64,000 nucleotides of DNA from Streptomyces sp. NBC_01439 (GTDB lineage: Bacteria > Actinomycetota > Actinomycetes > Streptomycetales > Streptomycetaceae): the NCBI RefSeq assembly GCF_036227605.1, contig NZ_CP109487.1:6819501-6883500 (forward strand), in the 5' to 3' direction. Every line of letters starts with the position of its first letter. Positions within the stretch are counted from its first letter, which is position 1. Shown piece by piece: positions 18,336 to 27,830 of this stretch. Under the pieces are notes generated by a model. The model was not told the DNA's origin, ran no database searches, and worked only from the letters and a program-made list of their open reading frames with translations. The translations under genes were made by a program, and so were the position numbers.

Positions 18336-19661
18336 TCAGGGAGTGAGACGCCCGTTACGGAAGAGGTCCACGAAGATCTGGTGGTCGGCGCGCGCCCGGG
18401 CCCCGTACGCGTGGGCGAAGTCCACGAGCAGCGCCGCGAAGCCGTCCTCGTCGGCGGCGATCGCCGCGTCGATGGCCCGCTCGGTGGAGAAGGGCACCAG
18501 GGACTGCCCGCTCTCGGCCTCGTCGGCCGACGCGTGCATGGTCGCGGTCGCCCGGCCGAGATCGGCGACGACGGCCGCGATCTCCTCCGGGTCGTCCAGG
18601 TCCGACCAGTCCAGGTCCACCGCGTACGGGGAGACCTCCGCCACCAGCTGCCCGGCCCCGTCCAGCTCCGTCCAGCCCAGCCACGGGTCCGCGTGCGCCT
18701 GCAGGGCGCGCTGCGAGATGACCGTGCGGTGCCCCTCGTGCTGGAAGTACTCCCGCACCGCCCGGTCCGTGATGTGCCGGGAGGCCGCCGGGGTCTGCGC
18801 CTGCTTGAGGTAGATCACGACGTCGTTCTCCAGGGCGTCGCTGTGCCCCTCCAGCAGGATGTTGTAGGAGGGCAGGCCCGCCGAGCCGATGCCGACGCCC
18901 CGGCGCCCCACCACGTCCTTGACCCGGTAGGAGTCCGGACGCACGAGGGACTCGTCGGGGAGGGTCTCCAGGTACCCGTCGAAGGCGGCCAGCACCTTGT
19001 AGCGGGTGGCGGCGTCCAGCTCGATCGAGCCGCCGCCGGAGCTGAAGCGGCGCTCGTAGTCCCGTATCTCCGTCATGGAGTCCAGCAGGGAGAAACGGGT
19101 CCGGGAGCGGGCCGAGCGCAGCGCGTCCAGCAGCGGGCCCTCGGCGGTGTCCAGGGTGAAGGAGGGCACCTCCTCGTGCTTCGCGCCCGCCGCCAGCCGG
19201 TGGATCCGCTCCCGGTAGGCACCCGCGTAGATGCGCACCAGCTCGCTTATCTGGTCGTCGCTGAGCGCCTTGGTGTAGCCGATCAGGGCGACGGAGGCGG
19301 CGAACCGCTTCAGGTCCCAGGTGAAGGGGCCGACGTAGGCCTCGTCGAAGTCGTTCACGTTGAAGACGAGCCGACCGTTGGAGTCCATGTACGTGCCGAA
19401 GTTCTCGGCGTGCAGGTCTCCGTGGATCCACACCCGGCCCGTCCGCTCGTCCAGGTAGGGGCCGCCGTGCCGGTCCCGCTCCAGGTCGGAGTAGAAGAGA
19501 CAGGCGGTACCCCGGTAGAAGGCGAAGGCCGAAGCCGCCATCTTGCGGAATTTGACCTGGAAGGCAGCGGGGTCGGCGGCGAGCAGCTCACCGAACGCGG
19601 TGTCGAACACGTCGAGGATCTGCTCGGCGCGCTGCTCGTCGGTCGTCTCGGGGACCGCCAT
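18336..19661 (-). CDS. DUF2252 family protein
   Basis: The 441-aa cytoplasmic protein matches the DUF2252 pattern: KMAASAFAFYRGTACLFY, VWIHGDLHAENFGTY (an aminoglycoside phosphotransferase-like HGDLHxxN catalytic loop), NVNDFDEAYVGPFTWDLKR (a DFD-like metal motif), KDVVGRRGVGIGSAGLPSYNIL and the C-terminal FAHAYGARARADH. These resemble kinase-fold enzymes, but no substrate is established. The start ATG 19661 (MAVPETTDEQ) is chosen because GGAGGAA lies 7 nt upstream; a longer start at 19682 lacks a good site. It is divergent from dnaE, which starts 170 bp away. Confidence 0.88.
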   Translation of the reverse strand: MAVPETTDEQRAEQILDVFDTAFGELLAADPAAFQVKFRKMAASAFAFYRGTACLFYSDLERDRHGGPYLDERTGRVWIHGDLHAENFGTYMDSNGRLVFNVNDFDEAYVGPFTWDLKRFAASVALIGYTKALSDDQISELVRIYAGAYRERIHRLAAGAKHEEVPSFTLDTAEGPLLDALRSARSRTRFSLLDSMTEIRDYERRFSSGGGSIELDAATRYKVLAAFDGYLETLPDESLVRPDSYRVKDVVGRRGVGIGSAGLPSYNILLEGHSDALENDVVIYLKQAQTPAASRHITDRAVREYFQHEGHRTVISQRALQAHADPWLGWTELDGAGQLVAEVSPYAVDLDWSDLDDPEEIAAVVADLGRATATMHASADEAESGQSLVPFSTERAIDAAIAADEDGFAALLVDFAHAYGARARADHQIFVDLFRNGRLTP

Positions 19662-19833
19662 GGCGGGTTCCTCCTGGTGCACGGGCTGTTTCAGGTTCCG
19701 ACCGACTGGACGCCGGATCGGTCCTCCTGGTTCTGCAACGCCCGACCGTACCGGTCAGTGCCCGTGATCTGTCACCCGGCCGACGTAGGATTCGAAGTTG
19801 CCCCCCGCCCCCCGCCCTCGGAGGACCCGCGCC

Positions 19834-22800
19834 GTGACAAAGCCGCCGTTCACGCACCTGCACGTCCACACCCAGTACTCGCTGCTGGACGGTGCCGCGC
19901 GGCTGAAGGACATGTTCAACGCGTGCAACGAGATGGGCATGACGCACATCGCCATGTCCGACCACGGCAATCTGCACGGCGCCTATGACTTCTTCCACAC
20001 CGCGCAGAAGGCCGGCATCACGCCGATCATCGGCATCGAGGCGTACGTCGCCCCCGAGTCCCGGCGCAACAAGCGGCGCATCCAGTGGGGCCAGCCCCAC
20101 CAGAAGCGCGACGACGTCTCCGGTTCCGGCGGTTACACCCACAAGACGATCTGGGCGGCGAACTCCACCGGCCTGCACAACCTCTTCCGGCTGTCCTCCG
20201 ACGCGTACGCCGAGGGCTGGCTCACCAAGTGGCCGCGCATGGACAAGGAGACCATCAGCCAGTGGTCCGAGGGGCTGATCGCCTCCACCGGCTGCCCCTC
20301 CGGCGAGGTCCAGACCCGGCTGCGCCTCGGCCAGTTCGACGAGGCCCTCAAGGCCGCCTCCGACTACCAGGACATCTTCGGCAAGGGCCGCTACTTCCTG
20401 GAGCTGATGGACCACGGCATCGAGATCGAGCGCCGGGTGCGCGACGGGCTGCTGGAGATCGGCAAGAAGCTCGGCATCCCGCCGCTGGTCACCAACGACT
20501 CGCACTACACCTACGCGCACGAGGCCGGCGCCCACGACGCCCTGCTCTGCATCCAGACCGGCAAGAACCTCTCGGACCCGGACCGCTTCCGCTTCGACGG
20601 CACCGGCTACTACCTGAAGTCCACCGACGAGATGTACGCGGTCGACTCCTCGGACGCCTGGCAGGAGGGCTGCGCCAACACCCTCCTCGTCGCCGAGCAG
20701 ATCGACACGACCGGCATGTTCGAGGCCAAGAACCTCATGCCGAGGTTCGAGATCCCCGAAGAGGGCTACACCGAGATCACCTGGTTCAAGGAGGAAGTGC
20801 GGCGCGGCATGGCCCGCCGCTACCCCGGAGGGGTACCCGACGACCGCCAGAAGCAGGCCGAGTACGAGCTGGACGTCATCATCCAGATGGGGTTCCCGGG
20901 CTACTTCCTCGTCGTCGCCGACTTCATCATGTGGGCGAAGAACAACGGCATCGCGGTGGGCCCCGGCCGAGGCTCCGCGGCCGGCTCGATCGTCGCGTAC
21001 GCCATGGGCATCACCGACCTCGACCCGATCGAGCACGGGCTGATCTTCGAGCGGTTCCTGAACCCCGAGCGCGTCTCCATGCCCGACGTCGACATCGACT
21101 TCGACGAGCGCCGGCGCGTCGAGGTGATCCGGTACGTGACCGAGAAGTACGGCGAGGACAAGGTCGCCATGATCGGCACGTACGGCAAGATCAAGGCGAA
21201 GAACGCCATCAAGGACTCCGCACGCGTCCTCGGCTACCCGTACGCCATGGGCGACCGCCTCACCAAGGCGATGCCCGCCGACGTCCTCGGCAAGGGCATC
21301 GACCTCAACGGCATCACCGACCCCTCGCACCCGCGCTACAGCGAGGCGGGCGAGATCCGGGCGATGTACGAGAACGAGCCGGACGTGAAGAAGGTCATCG
21401 ACACCGCCAGGGGTGTGGAGGGCCTGGTCCGGCAGATGGGCGTGCACGCGGCCGGCGTGATCATGTCCAGCGAGCCGATCGTCGACCACGCCCCGGTCTG
21501 GGTGCGGCACACCGACGGCGTGACGATCACGCAGTGGGACTACCCCCAGTGCGAGTCACTCGGCCTGATCAAGATGGACTTCCTGGGCCTGCGCAACCTG
21601 ACCATCATGGACGACGCCGTCAAGATGGTGAAGGCCAACAAGGGCATCGAGCTCGACCTCCTCGCCCTCCCGCTGGACGACCCCAAGACGTACGAGCTGC
21701 TCTGCCGCGGTGACACGCTCGGCGTCTTCCAGTTCGACGGCGGCCCCATGCGCTCGCTGCTGCGCCTGATGAAGCCCGACAACTTCGAGGACATCTCCGC
21801 CGTCTCGGCCCTGTACCGGCCGGGCCCGATGGGCATGAACTCGCACACCAACTACGCCCTGCGCAAGAACAAGCAGCAGGAGATCACTCCGATCCACCCG
21901 GAGCTGGAGGAGCCCCTCAGGGAGGTCCTCGACATCACCTACGGCCTCATCGTGTACCAGGAGCAGGTGCAGAAGGCCGCCCAGATCGTCGCCGGGTACT
22001 CGCTCGGCGAGGCCGACATCCTGCGCCGTGTGATGGGCAAGAAGAAGCCCGACGAGCTGGCGAAGAACTTCACCATCTTCCAGGAGGGCGCACGCGGGAA
22101 CGGCTTCAGCGACAAGGCCATCCAGGCCCTGTGGGACGTGCTGGTGCCGTTCGCCGGCTACGCCTTCAACAAGGCGCACTCCTCCGCGTACGGCCTGGTC
22201 ACATACTGGACCGCCTACCTCAAGGCGAACTACCCGGCCGAGTACATGGCGGGGCTCCTCACCTCGGTCAAGGACGACAAGGACAAGTCCGCGATCTACC
22301 TGAACGAGTGCCGGCGCATGGGCATCAAGGTGCTGCCGCCGAACGTCAACGAGTCGGAGTCGAACTTCGCCGCCCAGGGCGACGACGTGATCCTCTTCGG
22401 GCTCACCGCGGTGCGCAACGTCGGCCAGAACGTCGTCGAGTCGATCATCAAGAGCAGGAAGGCCAAGGGGAAGTACTCCACCTTCCCCGACTTCCTGGAC
22501 AAGGTCGAGGCCGTCGTCTGCAACAAGCGCACCGTCGAGTCGCTGATCAAGGCCGGCGCCTTCGACGAGATGGGCCACACCCGCAAGGGCCTGGTCGCGC
22601 ACCACGAGTCGATGATCGACAACGTGGTCGCGGTCAAGCGCAAGGAGGCCGAGGGACAGTTCGACCTGTTCGGCGGGATGGGTGACGAGAACGCGAGCGA
22701 CGAGCCCGGCTTCGGCCTCGACGTGGAGTTCTCCGACGTCGAGTGGGAGAAGTCCTACCTGCTCGCCCAGGAGCGCGAGATGCTCGGCCTCTACGTCTCC

Positions 22801-23379
22801 GACCACCCGCTCTTCGGCCTGGAGCACGTGCTCTCCGACAAGACGGACGCCGGCATCTCCCAGCTGACCGGCGGCGAGCACTCCGACGGCGCCGTCGTCA
22901 CCATCGGCGGCATCATCTCGGGCCTCCAGCGCAAGATGACCAAGCAGGGCAACGCCTGGGCCATCGCCACCGTCGAGGACCTGGCCGGCTCCATCGAATG
23001 CATGTTCTTCCCGGCGACCTACCAGCTCGTCTCCACCCAGCTGGTCGAGGACACCGTGGTCTTCGTCAAGGGCCGCCTCGACAAGCGCGAGGACGTCCCC
23101 CGCCTGGTCGCCATGGAGATGATGGTCCCCGACCTCTCCTCGGCCGGCACCAACGCCCCGGTGGTCCTCACCATCCCCACCGTCAAGGTCACGCCGCCGA
23201 TGGTGACCCGTCTGGGCGAGATCCTGCGCCACCACAAGGGCAACACCGAGGTGCGGATCAAGCTCCAGGGGCCGCGGACCACCACCGTGCTCCGCCTCGA
23301 CCGGCACCGCGTCCAGCCCGATCCGGCGCTCTTCGGCGACCTCAAGGTGCTGCTCGGACCGTCCTGCCTGGCCGGATAG
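19834..23379 (+). CDS. dnaE: DNA polymerase III alpha subunit (replicative)
   Basis: The 1181-aa C-family polymerase copies the chromosome. Domains in order: PHP domain (HLHVHTQYSLLDGA, MSDHGNLHGAYDFF; 5-280), palm with the catalytic triad (GPGRGSAAGS, PDVDIDFDERRR near 415, and the third Asp in FQFDGGPMR), thumb/fingers, HhH region (FNKAHSSAYGLVTYWTAYLKA) and an OB-fold (about 1000-1080, VVTIGGIISGLQRKMTKQGN). There is no intact exonuclease domain beyond PHP. GTG 19834 is preceded by GGAGGA with 8-nt spacing; an upstream in-frame TTG at 19798 is unlikely. This appears to be the essential DnaE1; actinobacteria often carry a second DnaE2 elsewhere. Confidence 0.97.
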   Translation: MTKPPFTHLHVHTQYSLLDGAARLKDMFNACNEMGMTHIAMSDHGNLHGAYDFFHTAQKAGITPIIGIEAYVAPESRRNKRRIQWGQPHQKRDDVSGSGGYTHKTIWAANSTGLHNLFRLSSDAYAEGWLTKWPRMDKETISQWSEGLIASTGCPSGEVQTRLRLGQFDEALKAASDYQDIFGKGRYFLELMDHGIEIERRVRDGLLEIGKKLGIPPLVTNDSHYTYAHEAGAHDALLCIQTGKNLSDPDRFRFDGTGYYLKSTDEMYAVDSSDAWQEGCANTLLVAEQIDTTGMFEAKNLMPRFEIPEEGYTEITWFKEEVRRGMARRYPGGVPDDRQKQAEYELDVIIQMGFPGYFLVVADFIMWAKNNGIAVGPGRGSAAGSIVAYAMGITDLDPIEHGLIFERFLNPERVSMPDVDIDFDERRRVEVIRYVTEKYGEDKVAMIGTYGKIKAKNAIKDSARVLGYPYAMGDRLTKAMPADVLGKGIDLNGITDPSHPRYSEAGEIRAMYENEPDVKKVIDTARGVEGLVRQMGVHAAGVIMSSEPIVDHAPVWVRHTDGVTITQWDYPQCESLGLIKMDFLGLRNLTIMDDAVKMVKANKGIELDLLALPLDDPKTYELLCRGDTLGVFQFDGGPMRSLLRLMKPDNFEDISAVSALYRPGPMGMNSHTNYALRKNKQQEITPIHPELEEPLREVLDITYGLIVYQEQVQKAAQIVAGYSLGEADILRRVMGKKKPDELAKNFTIFQEGARGNGFSDKAIQALWDVLVPFAGYAFNKAHSSAYGLVTYWTAYLKANYPAEYMAGLLTSVKDDKDKSAIYLNECRRMGIKVLPPNVNESESNFAAQGDDVILFGLTAVRNVGQNVVESIIKSRKAKGKYSTFPDFLDKVEAVVCNKRTVESLIKAGAFDEMGHTRKGLVAHHESMIDNVVAVKRKEAEGQFDLFGGMGDENASDEPGFGLDVEFSDVEWEKSYLLAQEREMLGLYVSDHPLFGLEHVLSDKTDAGISQLTGGEHSDGAVVTIGGIISGLQRKMTKQGNAWAIATVEDLAGSIECMFFPATYQLVSTQLVEDTVVFVKGRLDKREDVPRLVAMEMMVPDLSSAGTNAPVVLTIPTVKVTPPMVTRLGEILRHHKGNTEVRIKLQGPRTTTVLRLDRHRVQPDPALFGDLKVLLGPSCLAG

Positions 23380-23395
23380 CGCCCCCGACGGTACG

Positions 23396-23438
23396 CGCGG
23401 AAGGGCCCGCCCGGTGACATCGGGCGGGCCCTTCCGCG
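23396..23438. terminator. Strong bidirectional terminator after dnaE
   Basis: A perfect 18-bp stem, CGCGGAAGGGCCCGCCCG with CGGGCGGGCCCTTCCGCG, and a 7-nt loop. It separates convergent dnaE and the 54-aa gene. Confidence 0.88.
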
Positions 23439-23452
23439 TACGAGTACGGCCG

Positions 23453-23617
23453 TCAGTTGTGGCCGAACTTCTTCTCCTTGCGCTTGTGCGCCATGTCCAT
23501 CGGGCTCGGCGCCGAGGAGGAGGGCATCGACTCGGTCTCCGAGGTGCCCTTGGCCGGATCCTGCCCCGACCGGGGCTGCTGCTTGGCGGGCTGCTTCTGG
23601 TTCTTGTTCTTGGCCAT
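23453..23617 (-). CDS. Small basic conserved protein, 54 aa
   Basis: The frame ATG 23617 to TGA 23453 encodes 54 residues that begin MAKNKNQKQPAKQQ and end MAHKRKEKKFGHN. It is Lys/Gln-rich, lacks hydrophobic segments, and has the low-complexity middle typical of an intrinsically disordered, nucleic-acid-binding-type peptide. GGAGGCTCC precedes the ATG (rc 23620-23628), a good ribosome binding site. It ends next to the shared terminator 23396-23438. I recall similar tiny proteins annotated as hypothetical in other Streptomyces, but the function is unknown. Confidence 0.72.
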   Translation of the reverse strand: MAKNKNQKQPAKQQPRSGQDPAKGTSETESMPSSSAPSPMDMAHKRKEKKFGHN

Positions 23618-23837
23618 GGTGGAGCCTCCGTGAGGGTCTAGGGGCCAGGACCGCCTTCACACTCACATAACGCCAGAAACCGCGCATTTTGGATCATTAC
23701 TGCGCGTAGCGGATGGCTCCCGCCCCGTCGACCGTGAGATCCGCCACGCCGATGATCGAGTTCCGGCCTTCAACACCCTTGGGGTCGGGCAGACTCGGGG
23801 AACCGCCGCAAAGCACAGAGGACCCCCAGGGAAGAGG

Positions 23838-25145
23838 GTGGAACGCGTGGACCGCTGCGTCGTCCTGGTGGATGCCGGCTACCTGCTGGGTGCCGCCGCC
23901 AGCCTTCTCGCCGGGGAGCCCTCCCGCTCCCGGATCACCATCGACCATGCCGCCCTCATCCAGGGCCTGCGCGAGCGGGCCGAGGCCGACACCGAACAGC
24001 CCCTGCTGCGCATCTACTGGTTCGACGGAGCGCCCGACCGGGTGCCCCAGCCCGAACACCGGCGGCTGCGCGTCATGCCCCGCGTCACCGTCCGGCTCGG
24101 CGCCCTAACCCGCAGCGACGGCCGCTGGGCGCAGAAGGGCGTCGACGCCGCCATGCACGCCGAACTCACCGAGCTGGCCCGCAACCGGGCCTGCTCCGAC
24201 GTGGTCCTGGTCACCGGCGACGGCGACCTGCTGCCCGGCCTGATGTCCGCCAAGGAACACGGCGTCGCCGTCCACCTGTGGGCCGTCCAGGCCGCCGACG
24301 GGGACTACAACCAGTCCGAGGACCTCGTCGCCGAGGCCGACGAACGCCGGGTCCTGGACCGGGCCTGGATCACCCGGGCCGTCCGCGCCAAGGACCTCAC
24401 CGGACTGTGCTCCCCGCCGCCCGCACCGCGCCCCGACATCGCCGCCATCCTCTCGGCCCCGCTGCCCGAGGCGGCGCTCGCCGAGGCCGCCCGCAACGGC
24501 GCCGCCGCCAACGGGACGGAAGACCGCGACGGAGCCCCCGTACCGGCACCCGCCACCCCCGGGGGCAAGCCGGTGCCCACCCCCAAGGACCTGGCCGGTG
24601 CGCTGCGCGCCACCGGCCAGCAGGGCCACCCGCAGACCGGGCCGAGCGGCGCCCACGCCCCCGCCAGCGCCCTGCGCTGGTCCTCCGACAAGGGGTGGAT
24701 CGACCGGGCCGGACCGCTGGGCGAGCCCGCCGAGACCGCTTCGCTGCCCACCCTCGCCCAACTCACCAGCGCCGAACAGCGCTGGGCGGACCGCGAGGAG
24801 GACATCACCACCGTCGGCGGAGACCCGTTCGAGGTGGGACAGGTGTTCGCCCGACGCTGGATGGAGCGGCTCCCGGAGACCGTGCACCTGCAGAAGCTGG
24901 CCGCGATGTACCCGCGGATCCCGCACCGGATCGACGGCGAACTGCTGCGCTACGCGGCCCGGTTCGGGCTGCTCGCGCACAAGGACGACCAGATCGACGA
25001 GCACGACCGGTACGCCATCCGCGCCGGGTTCTGGCGGGAGATCGACGTCCGGGCCGCCGCCGAACACGTGGCCGCCGGACCGGCCACCGAGTCCGGAGCC
25101 GGCCCCGGCGAGCTCGCGGCCCCGCTGACCCCGACGGCCGAGTAG
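23838..25145 (+). CDS. NYN (PIN-like) domain protein
   Basis: The 435-aa protein has an N-terminal NYN domain (residues 3-175) of the PIN-like nuclease fold. The acidic catalytic positions are visible as VVLVDAGYLLGAA, KGVDAAMHAEL and VLVTGDGDLLPGL. The middle (about 195-290) is a Pro/Ala-rich linker. The C-terminal part (about 300-420) is a winged-helix-like region with FEVGQVFARRWMERLPETV and RIDGELLRYAARFGLLAH, like LOTUS/OST-HTH-type RNA-binding extensions. RNA cleavage is the likely activity but the target is unknown. GTG 23838 has weak support; GTG 23847 (VDRCVVLVDAG) with GAAGAGGG upstream is an equally good start. Confidence 0.85.
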   Translation: MERVDRCVVLVDAGYLLGAAASLLAGEPSRSRITIDHAALIQGLRERAEADTEQPLLRIYWFDGAPDRVPQPEHRRLRVMPRVTVRLGALTRSDGRWAQKGVDAAMHAELTELARNRACSDVVLVTGDGDLLPGLMSAKEHGVAVHLWAVQAADGDYNQSEDLVAEADERRVLDRAWITRAVRAKDLTGLCSPPPAPRPDIAAILSAPLPEAALAEAARNGAAANGTEDRDGAPVPAPATPGGKPVPTPKDLAGALRATGQQGHPQTGPSGAHAPASALRWSSDKGWIDRAGPLGEPAETASLPTLAQLTSAEQRWADREEDITTVGGDPFEVGQVFARRWMERLPETVHLQKLAAMYPRIPHRIDGELLRYAARFGLLAHKDDQIDEHDRYAIRAGFWREIDVRAAAEHVAAGPATESGAGPGELAAPLTPTAE

Positions 25146-25173
25146 GGCCGAGAACCCCGTAGGCTGCTCCCTC

Positions 25174-26211
25174 GTGAGTACGGGCACAGCACAGGCGCGA
25201 GAAGGCACGGCAGCGGCCGCGGGAGCGGCGCCGGACGTCATCTTCACGGTGCGTGACCTGGTCAAGACGTATCCCGCGGTACGCGGCCGGCGCGGGGCCC
25301 CCGCCCTGCCCGAGACCCGCGCCAACGACGGGATCTGCCTGGACGTCCGGCGCGGCGAGATCTTCGGACTGCTCGGCCCCAACGGCGCCGGCAAGTCCAC
25401 CCTGGTCCGCCAGCTCACCGGCCTGATGCGGCCGGACTCCGGCTCGGTGACCCTGCTCGGCCACGACCTCGTGGGCCACCCCGGACGGGCCTCCCGGCTG
25501 CTCGCCTACCTGGGGCAGGAGTCCACCGCCCTGGACGAGCTCACGGTGGCGCTGGCCGCCGAGACCACCGCCCGGCTGCGCGGACAGGGCGCCCGCGCCG
25601 CCCGGGCCGAGCGCGACGCCGTACTGGAGGAGCTCGGGCTGACCCCGATCGCCGGACGGCCCCTGAAGAAACTTTCCGGCGGCCAGCGCCGCCTCGCCTG
25701 CTTCGCCACCGCTCTGGTGGGGGAGCGGCCCGTACTGGTCCTCGACGAGCCCACCACCGGCATGGACCCGGTCGCCCGCCGGGCCGTGTGGTCCGCCGTC
25801 GACCGGCGGCGCGCGCAACACGGCGCGACGGTCCTGCTCGTCACCCACAACGTCATCGAGGCCGAGACCGTCCTCGACCGGGTCGCCGTCATCGACCAGG
25901 GCAAGGTCATCGCCTGCGACACCCCGGCCGGACTGAAGGCCACCGTCTCGGGCGAGGTCCGGCTGGACCTGGTCTGGCGCGAAAGCGCTCCGCTGGAGGT
26001 CCCGGAGGTCGCCGAGCTGCGCGACCGGGCGGTCGAGTCCGGGCGCCGCTGGGTGCTCCGGCTGGCCCCGGACGAGGCGAGGGCGGCGGTGGCCTCGGTC
26101 ACCGGGGGCCCGGCCTTCGCCGCGCTCGACGACTTCACCCTGGCCACCCCCAGCCTCGAAGACGTGTACCTGGCCCTCGGCGGCAAGACGAAAGGGCTGG
26201 TGAAGTCGTGA
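25174..26211 (+). CDS. ABC transporter ATP-binding protein (DrrA/ABC-2 type)
   Basis: The 345-aa ATPase has Walker A GPNGAGKST, Q-loop LGQESTALDELT, signature LSGGQRRLAC, Walker B PVLVLDEPTTG and H-loop LLVTHNV. The N-terminal 22 residues are an Ala/Gly-rich extension. A DrrA-like C-terminal domain (about 260-345) follows. It energises the membrane protein encoded next, whose GTG overlaps its stop (GTGA, 26208-26211). Substrate is not predictable; the family exports drugs or lipids. TAGGCT ends 8 nt before GTG 25174, without a Shine-Dalgarno, so the mRNA may be leaderless. Confidence 0.92.
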   Translation: MSTGTAQAREGTAAAAGAAPDVIFTVRDLVKTYPAVRGRRGAPALPETRANDGICLDVRRGEIFGLLGPNGAGKSTLVRQLTGLMRPDSGSVTLLGHDLVGHPGRASRLLAYLGQESTALDELTVALAAETTARLRGQGARAARAERDAVLEELGLTPIAGRPLKKLSGGQRRLACFATALVGERPVLVLDEPTTGMDPVARRAVWSAVDRRRAQHGATVLLVTHNVIEAETVLDRVAVIDQGKVIACDTPAGLKATVSGEVRLDLVWRESAPLEVPEVAELRDRAVESGRRWVLRLAPDEARAAVASVTGGPAFAALDDFTLATPSLEDVYLALGGKTKGLVKS

Positions 26212-27080
26212 GCGACCGTTCAACGGGGGCCGTCCGGGCCGTGCTCGCGCCCGATGCCGTGCCCTCGCCCCCGGCGGCCGCCGCGCCGGCGGGCGCCGCC
26301 GACGACCTCGCACAGACACTGCAGCCCGCGCCGCTGGCGCCCGGCGCGCGGTTCTTCCCCGCCCTGGCCGCCGTCTACCGGGCCCAGCTGTCCCGGGCCC
26401 GGGTGGCCCGGATCCCGCTGCTGTTCGTCGCCACCTTCCAGTCCGTCGGGATCATGATCCTGATGCGGGGCGTGGTCGACGGGGGCTCGGAGGCCCGCGC
26501 CGTCGTCGCCGGCTCCTCGGTGCTCGTCGTCGCCTTCGTCGCCCTAAACCTGCTCGCCCAGTACTTCGGGCAGCTGCGGGCCGGCGGCGGGCTCGACCAC
26601 TACGCCACCCTGCCCGTGCCGCCGGCGTCGGTGGTGCTGGGCGCGGCCGCCGCGTACGCCTCCTTCACGCTGCCGGGGACCCTGGTCACCGCCGTCTTCG
26701 GATGCCTGCTGTTCGGGCTGCCGATGAGCGGACTGTGGATCCTGGCCGCGGTGGTACCGCTGGCCGGGGCCGCGCTGGCCGGGCTCGGCGCGGCGCTGGG
26801 ACTGCTCGCACCGCGGCAGGAGCTGGCCACCCTCGCGGGGCAGCTCGGCATGTCGGCGGCGCTGCTGCTCGGGGTGCTGCCGCCCGAGCGGATGCCGGGG
26901 GTGATCGTATGGGCCCGGGACCTGCTGCCGTCCACGTACGGCGTCGAGGCGTTCGCCCGTACGTTCGCTCCGGAGCCGGACTGGGCCGCCGTCGCCTTCG
27001 ACCTGGGCGTGTGCGGGGCCGTCGGGGTCCTCTCGCTCACCGTCGCGACCTGGGCGTACCGCCGGGCGGCCGTCCGCTGA
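26208..27080 (+). CDS. ABC-2 type transporter permease
   Basis: The 290-aa protein has a ~50-residue polar N-terminus rich in Ala/Pro, then six hydrophobic segments (about 65-85, 100-118, 140-165, 172-195, 205-222, 268-288). The pattern FQSVGIMILMRGVV, AGGGLDHYATLPVPPASV and DLLPSTYGVEAFARTF is that of ABC-2 permeases such as DrrB. It forms the membrane half of the exporter with the preceding ATPase, to which it is translationally coupled. A promoter for the downstream gene lies at 27116-27121. Confidence 0.9.
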   Translation: MSDRSTGAVRAVLAPDAVPSPPAAAAPAGAADDLAQTLQPAPLAPGARFFPALAAVYRAQLSRARVARIPLLFVATFQSVGIMILMRGVVDGGSEARAVVAGSSVLVVAFVALNLLAQYFGQLRAGGGLDHYATLPVPPASVVLGAAAAYASFTLPGTLVTAVFGCLLFGLPMSGLWILAAVVPLAGAALAGLGAALGLLAPRQELATLAGQLGMSAALLLGVLPPERMPGVIVWARDLLPSTYGVEAFARTFAPEPDWAAVAFDLGVCGAVGVLSLTVATWAYRRAAVR

Positions 27081-27115
27081 CACGGTCCGCCGACGCTGCT
27101 GCCGAGCACACCTGG

Positions 27116-27121
27116 CACGAT
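27116..27121 (+). promoter_or_regulatory. -10 for leaderless membrane protein gene
   Basis: CACGAT ends exactly 6 nt before GTG 27128; the intervening bases are GTGGGG. Confidence 0.4.
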
Positions 27122-27127
27122 GTGGGG

Positions 27128-27802
27128 GTGACCGAAGCCGTGACCCCGCAGTCCCCGCTCGACCCGCCGTCGCTCCCGACCGAGAAGCCGGGGGCCGCCT
27201 CCGGGGCGATCACCCCGGAGGACGTCCGGGACGGGGCCGTCGTCGCCCTGCTCGTCGGGGCGGCCGGACTGCTCCTCGGCCTGCTGTGGCTGTGGCTGGC
27301 CCCCCGGGTGCAGTACGTCTCCAACGGGGAGGCCGTGTTCCTGCACAACAGCGAGAGCGAGGCGCGGATCGCCTCCGACGGCACCTTCTTCCTGCTGTCG
27401 CTGGGGCTGGGCGTGCTCACCGCCGTCGGCACCTTCCTGTGGCGCCGGGCCGGCGGTGTGCCGCTGGTGATCGGGCTGGCCGTCGGGTCCTGCTTCGGAG
27501 CACTGGTGGGATGGCGGTTCGGACTGTGGCTGGGCCCGTCGTCGGACCTCGTCGCGGCCGCGAAGCAGGCGGGCAAGGGGGTTCCGTTCGACGCGCCGCT
27601 GGAGCTGCTCGCGCACGGGGCGCTGTTGGTCTGGCCAATGACCGCCGTGCTGCTGCACCTGGGGCTGACCGCGTTGTGGACGCCGCGGGAACCGGATCCC
27701 GAGCCCGTGCTCGGCTGGTCGGGGTTCTACCAGGCACCGACGTCGGCGACGCCGCCGCCCGCCGATGCCGCTCCCTCGGCACCGGAGGCCCCGCGGTCCT
27801 GA
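27128..27802 (+). CDS. Uncharacterised membrane protein (possibly DUF2567)
   Basis: The 224-aa protein has a polar N-terminus (1-38), then four hydrophobic segments (about 39-60, 92-108, 113-133, 155-178) and a Pro/Ala-rich cytoplasmic tail ending APSAPEAPRS. Between helices one and two is an exposed loop (VQYVSNGEAVFLHNSESEARIASDGTFF). This layout resembles DUF2567 proteins of actinobacteria, but I am not sure of the family. It follows the ABC permease by 47 bp, with a likely promoter of its own. A 50-bp-period palindromic repeat follows the stop. Confidence 0.7.
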   Translation: MTEAVTPQSPLDPPSLPTEKPGAASGAITPEDVRDGAVVALLVGAAGLLLGLLWLWLAPRVQYVSNGEAVFLHNSESEARIASDGTFFLLSLGLGVLTAVGTFLWRRAGGVPLVIGLAVGSCFGALVGWRFGLWLGPSSDLVAAAKQAGKGVPFDAPLELLAHGALLVWPMTAVLLHLGLTALWTPREPDPEPVLGWSGFYQAPTSATPPPADAAPSAPEAPRS

Positions 27803-27830
27803 CCCCGCCGGGGCTCCGCCCCCGGACCTC

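Noticed and set aside
25788..26207. N-terminal extension of the ABC permease
   Set aside because: It lies inside the ATPase gene out of frame; GTG 26208 with the GTGA overlap is the natural start.
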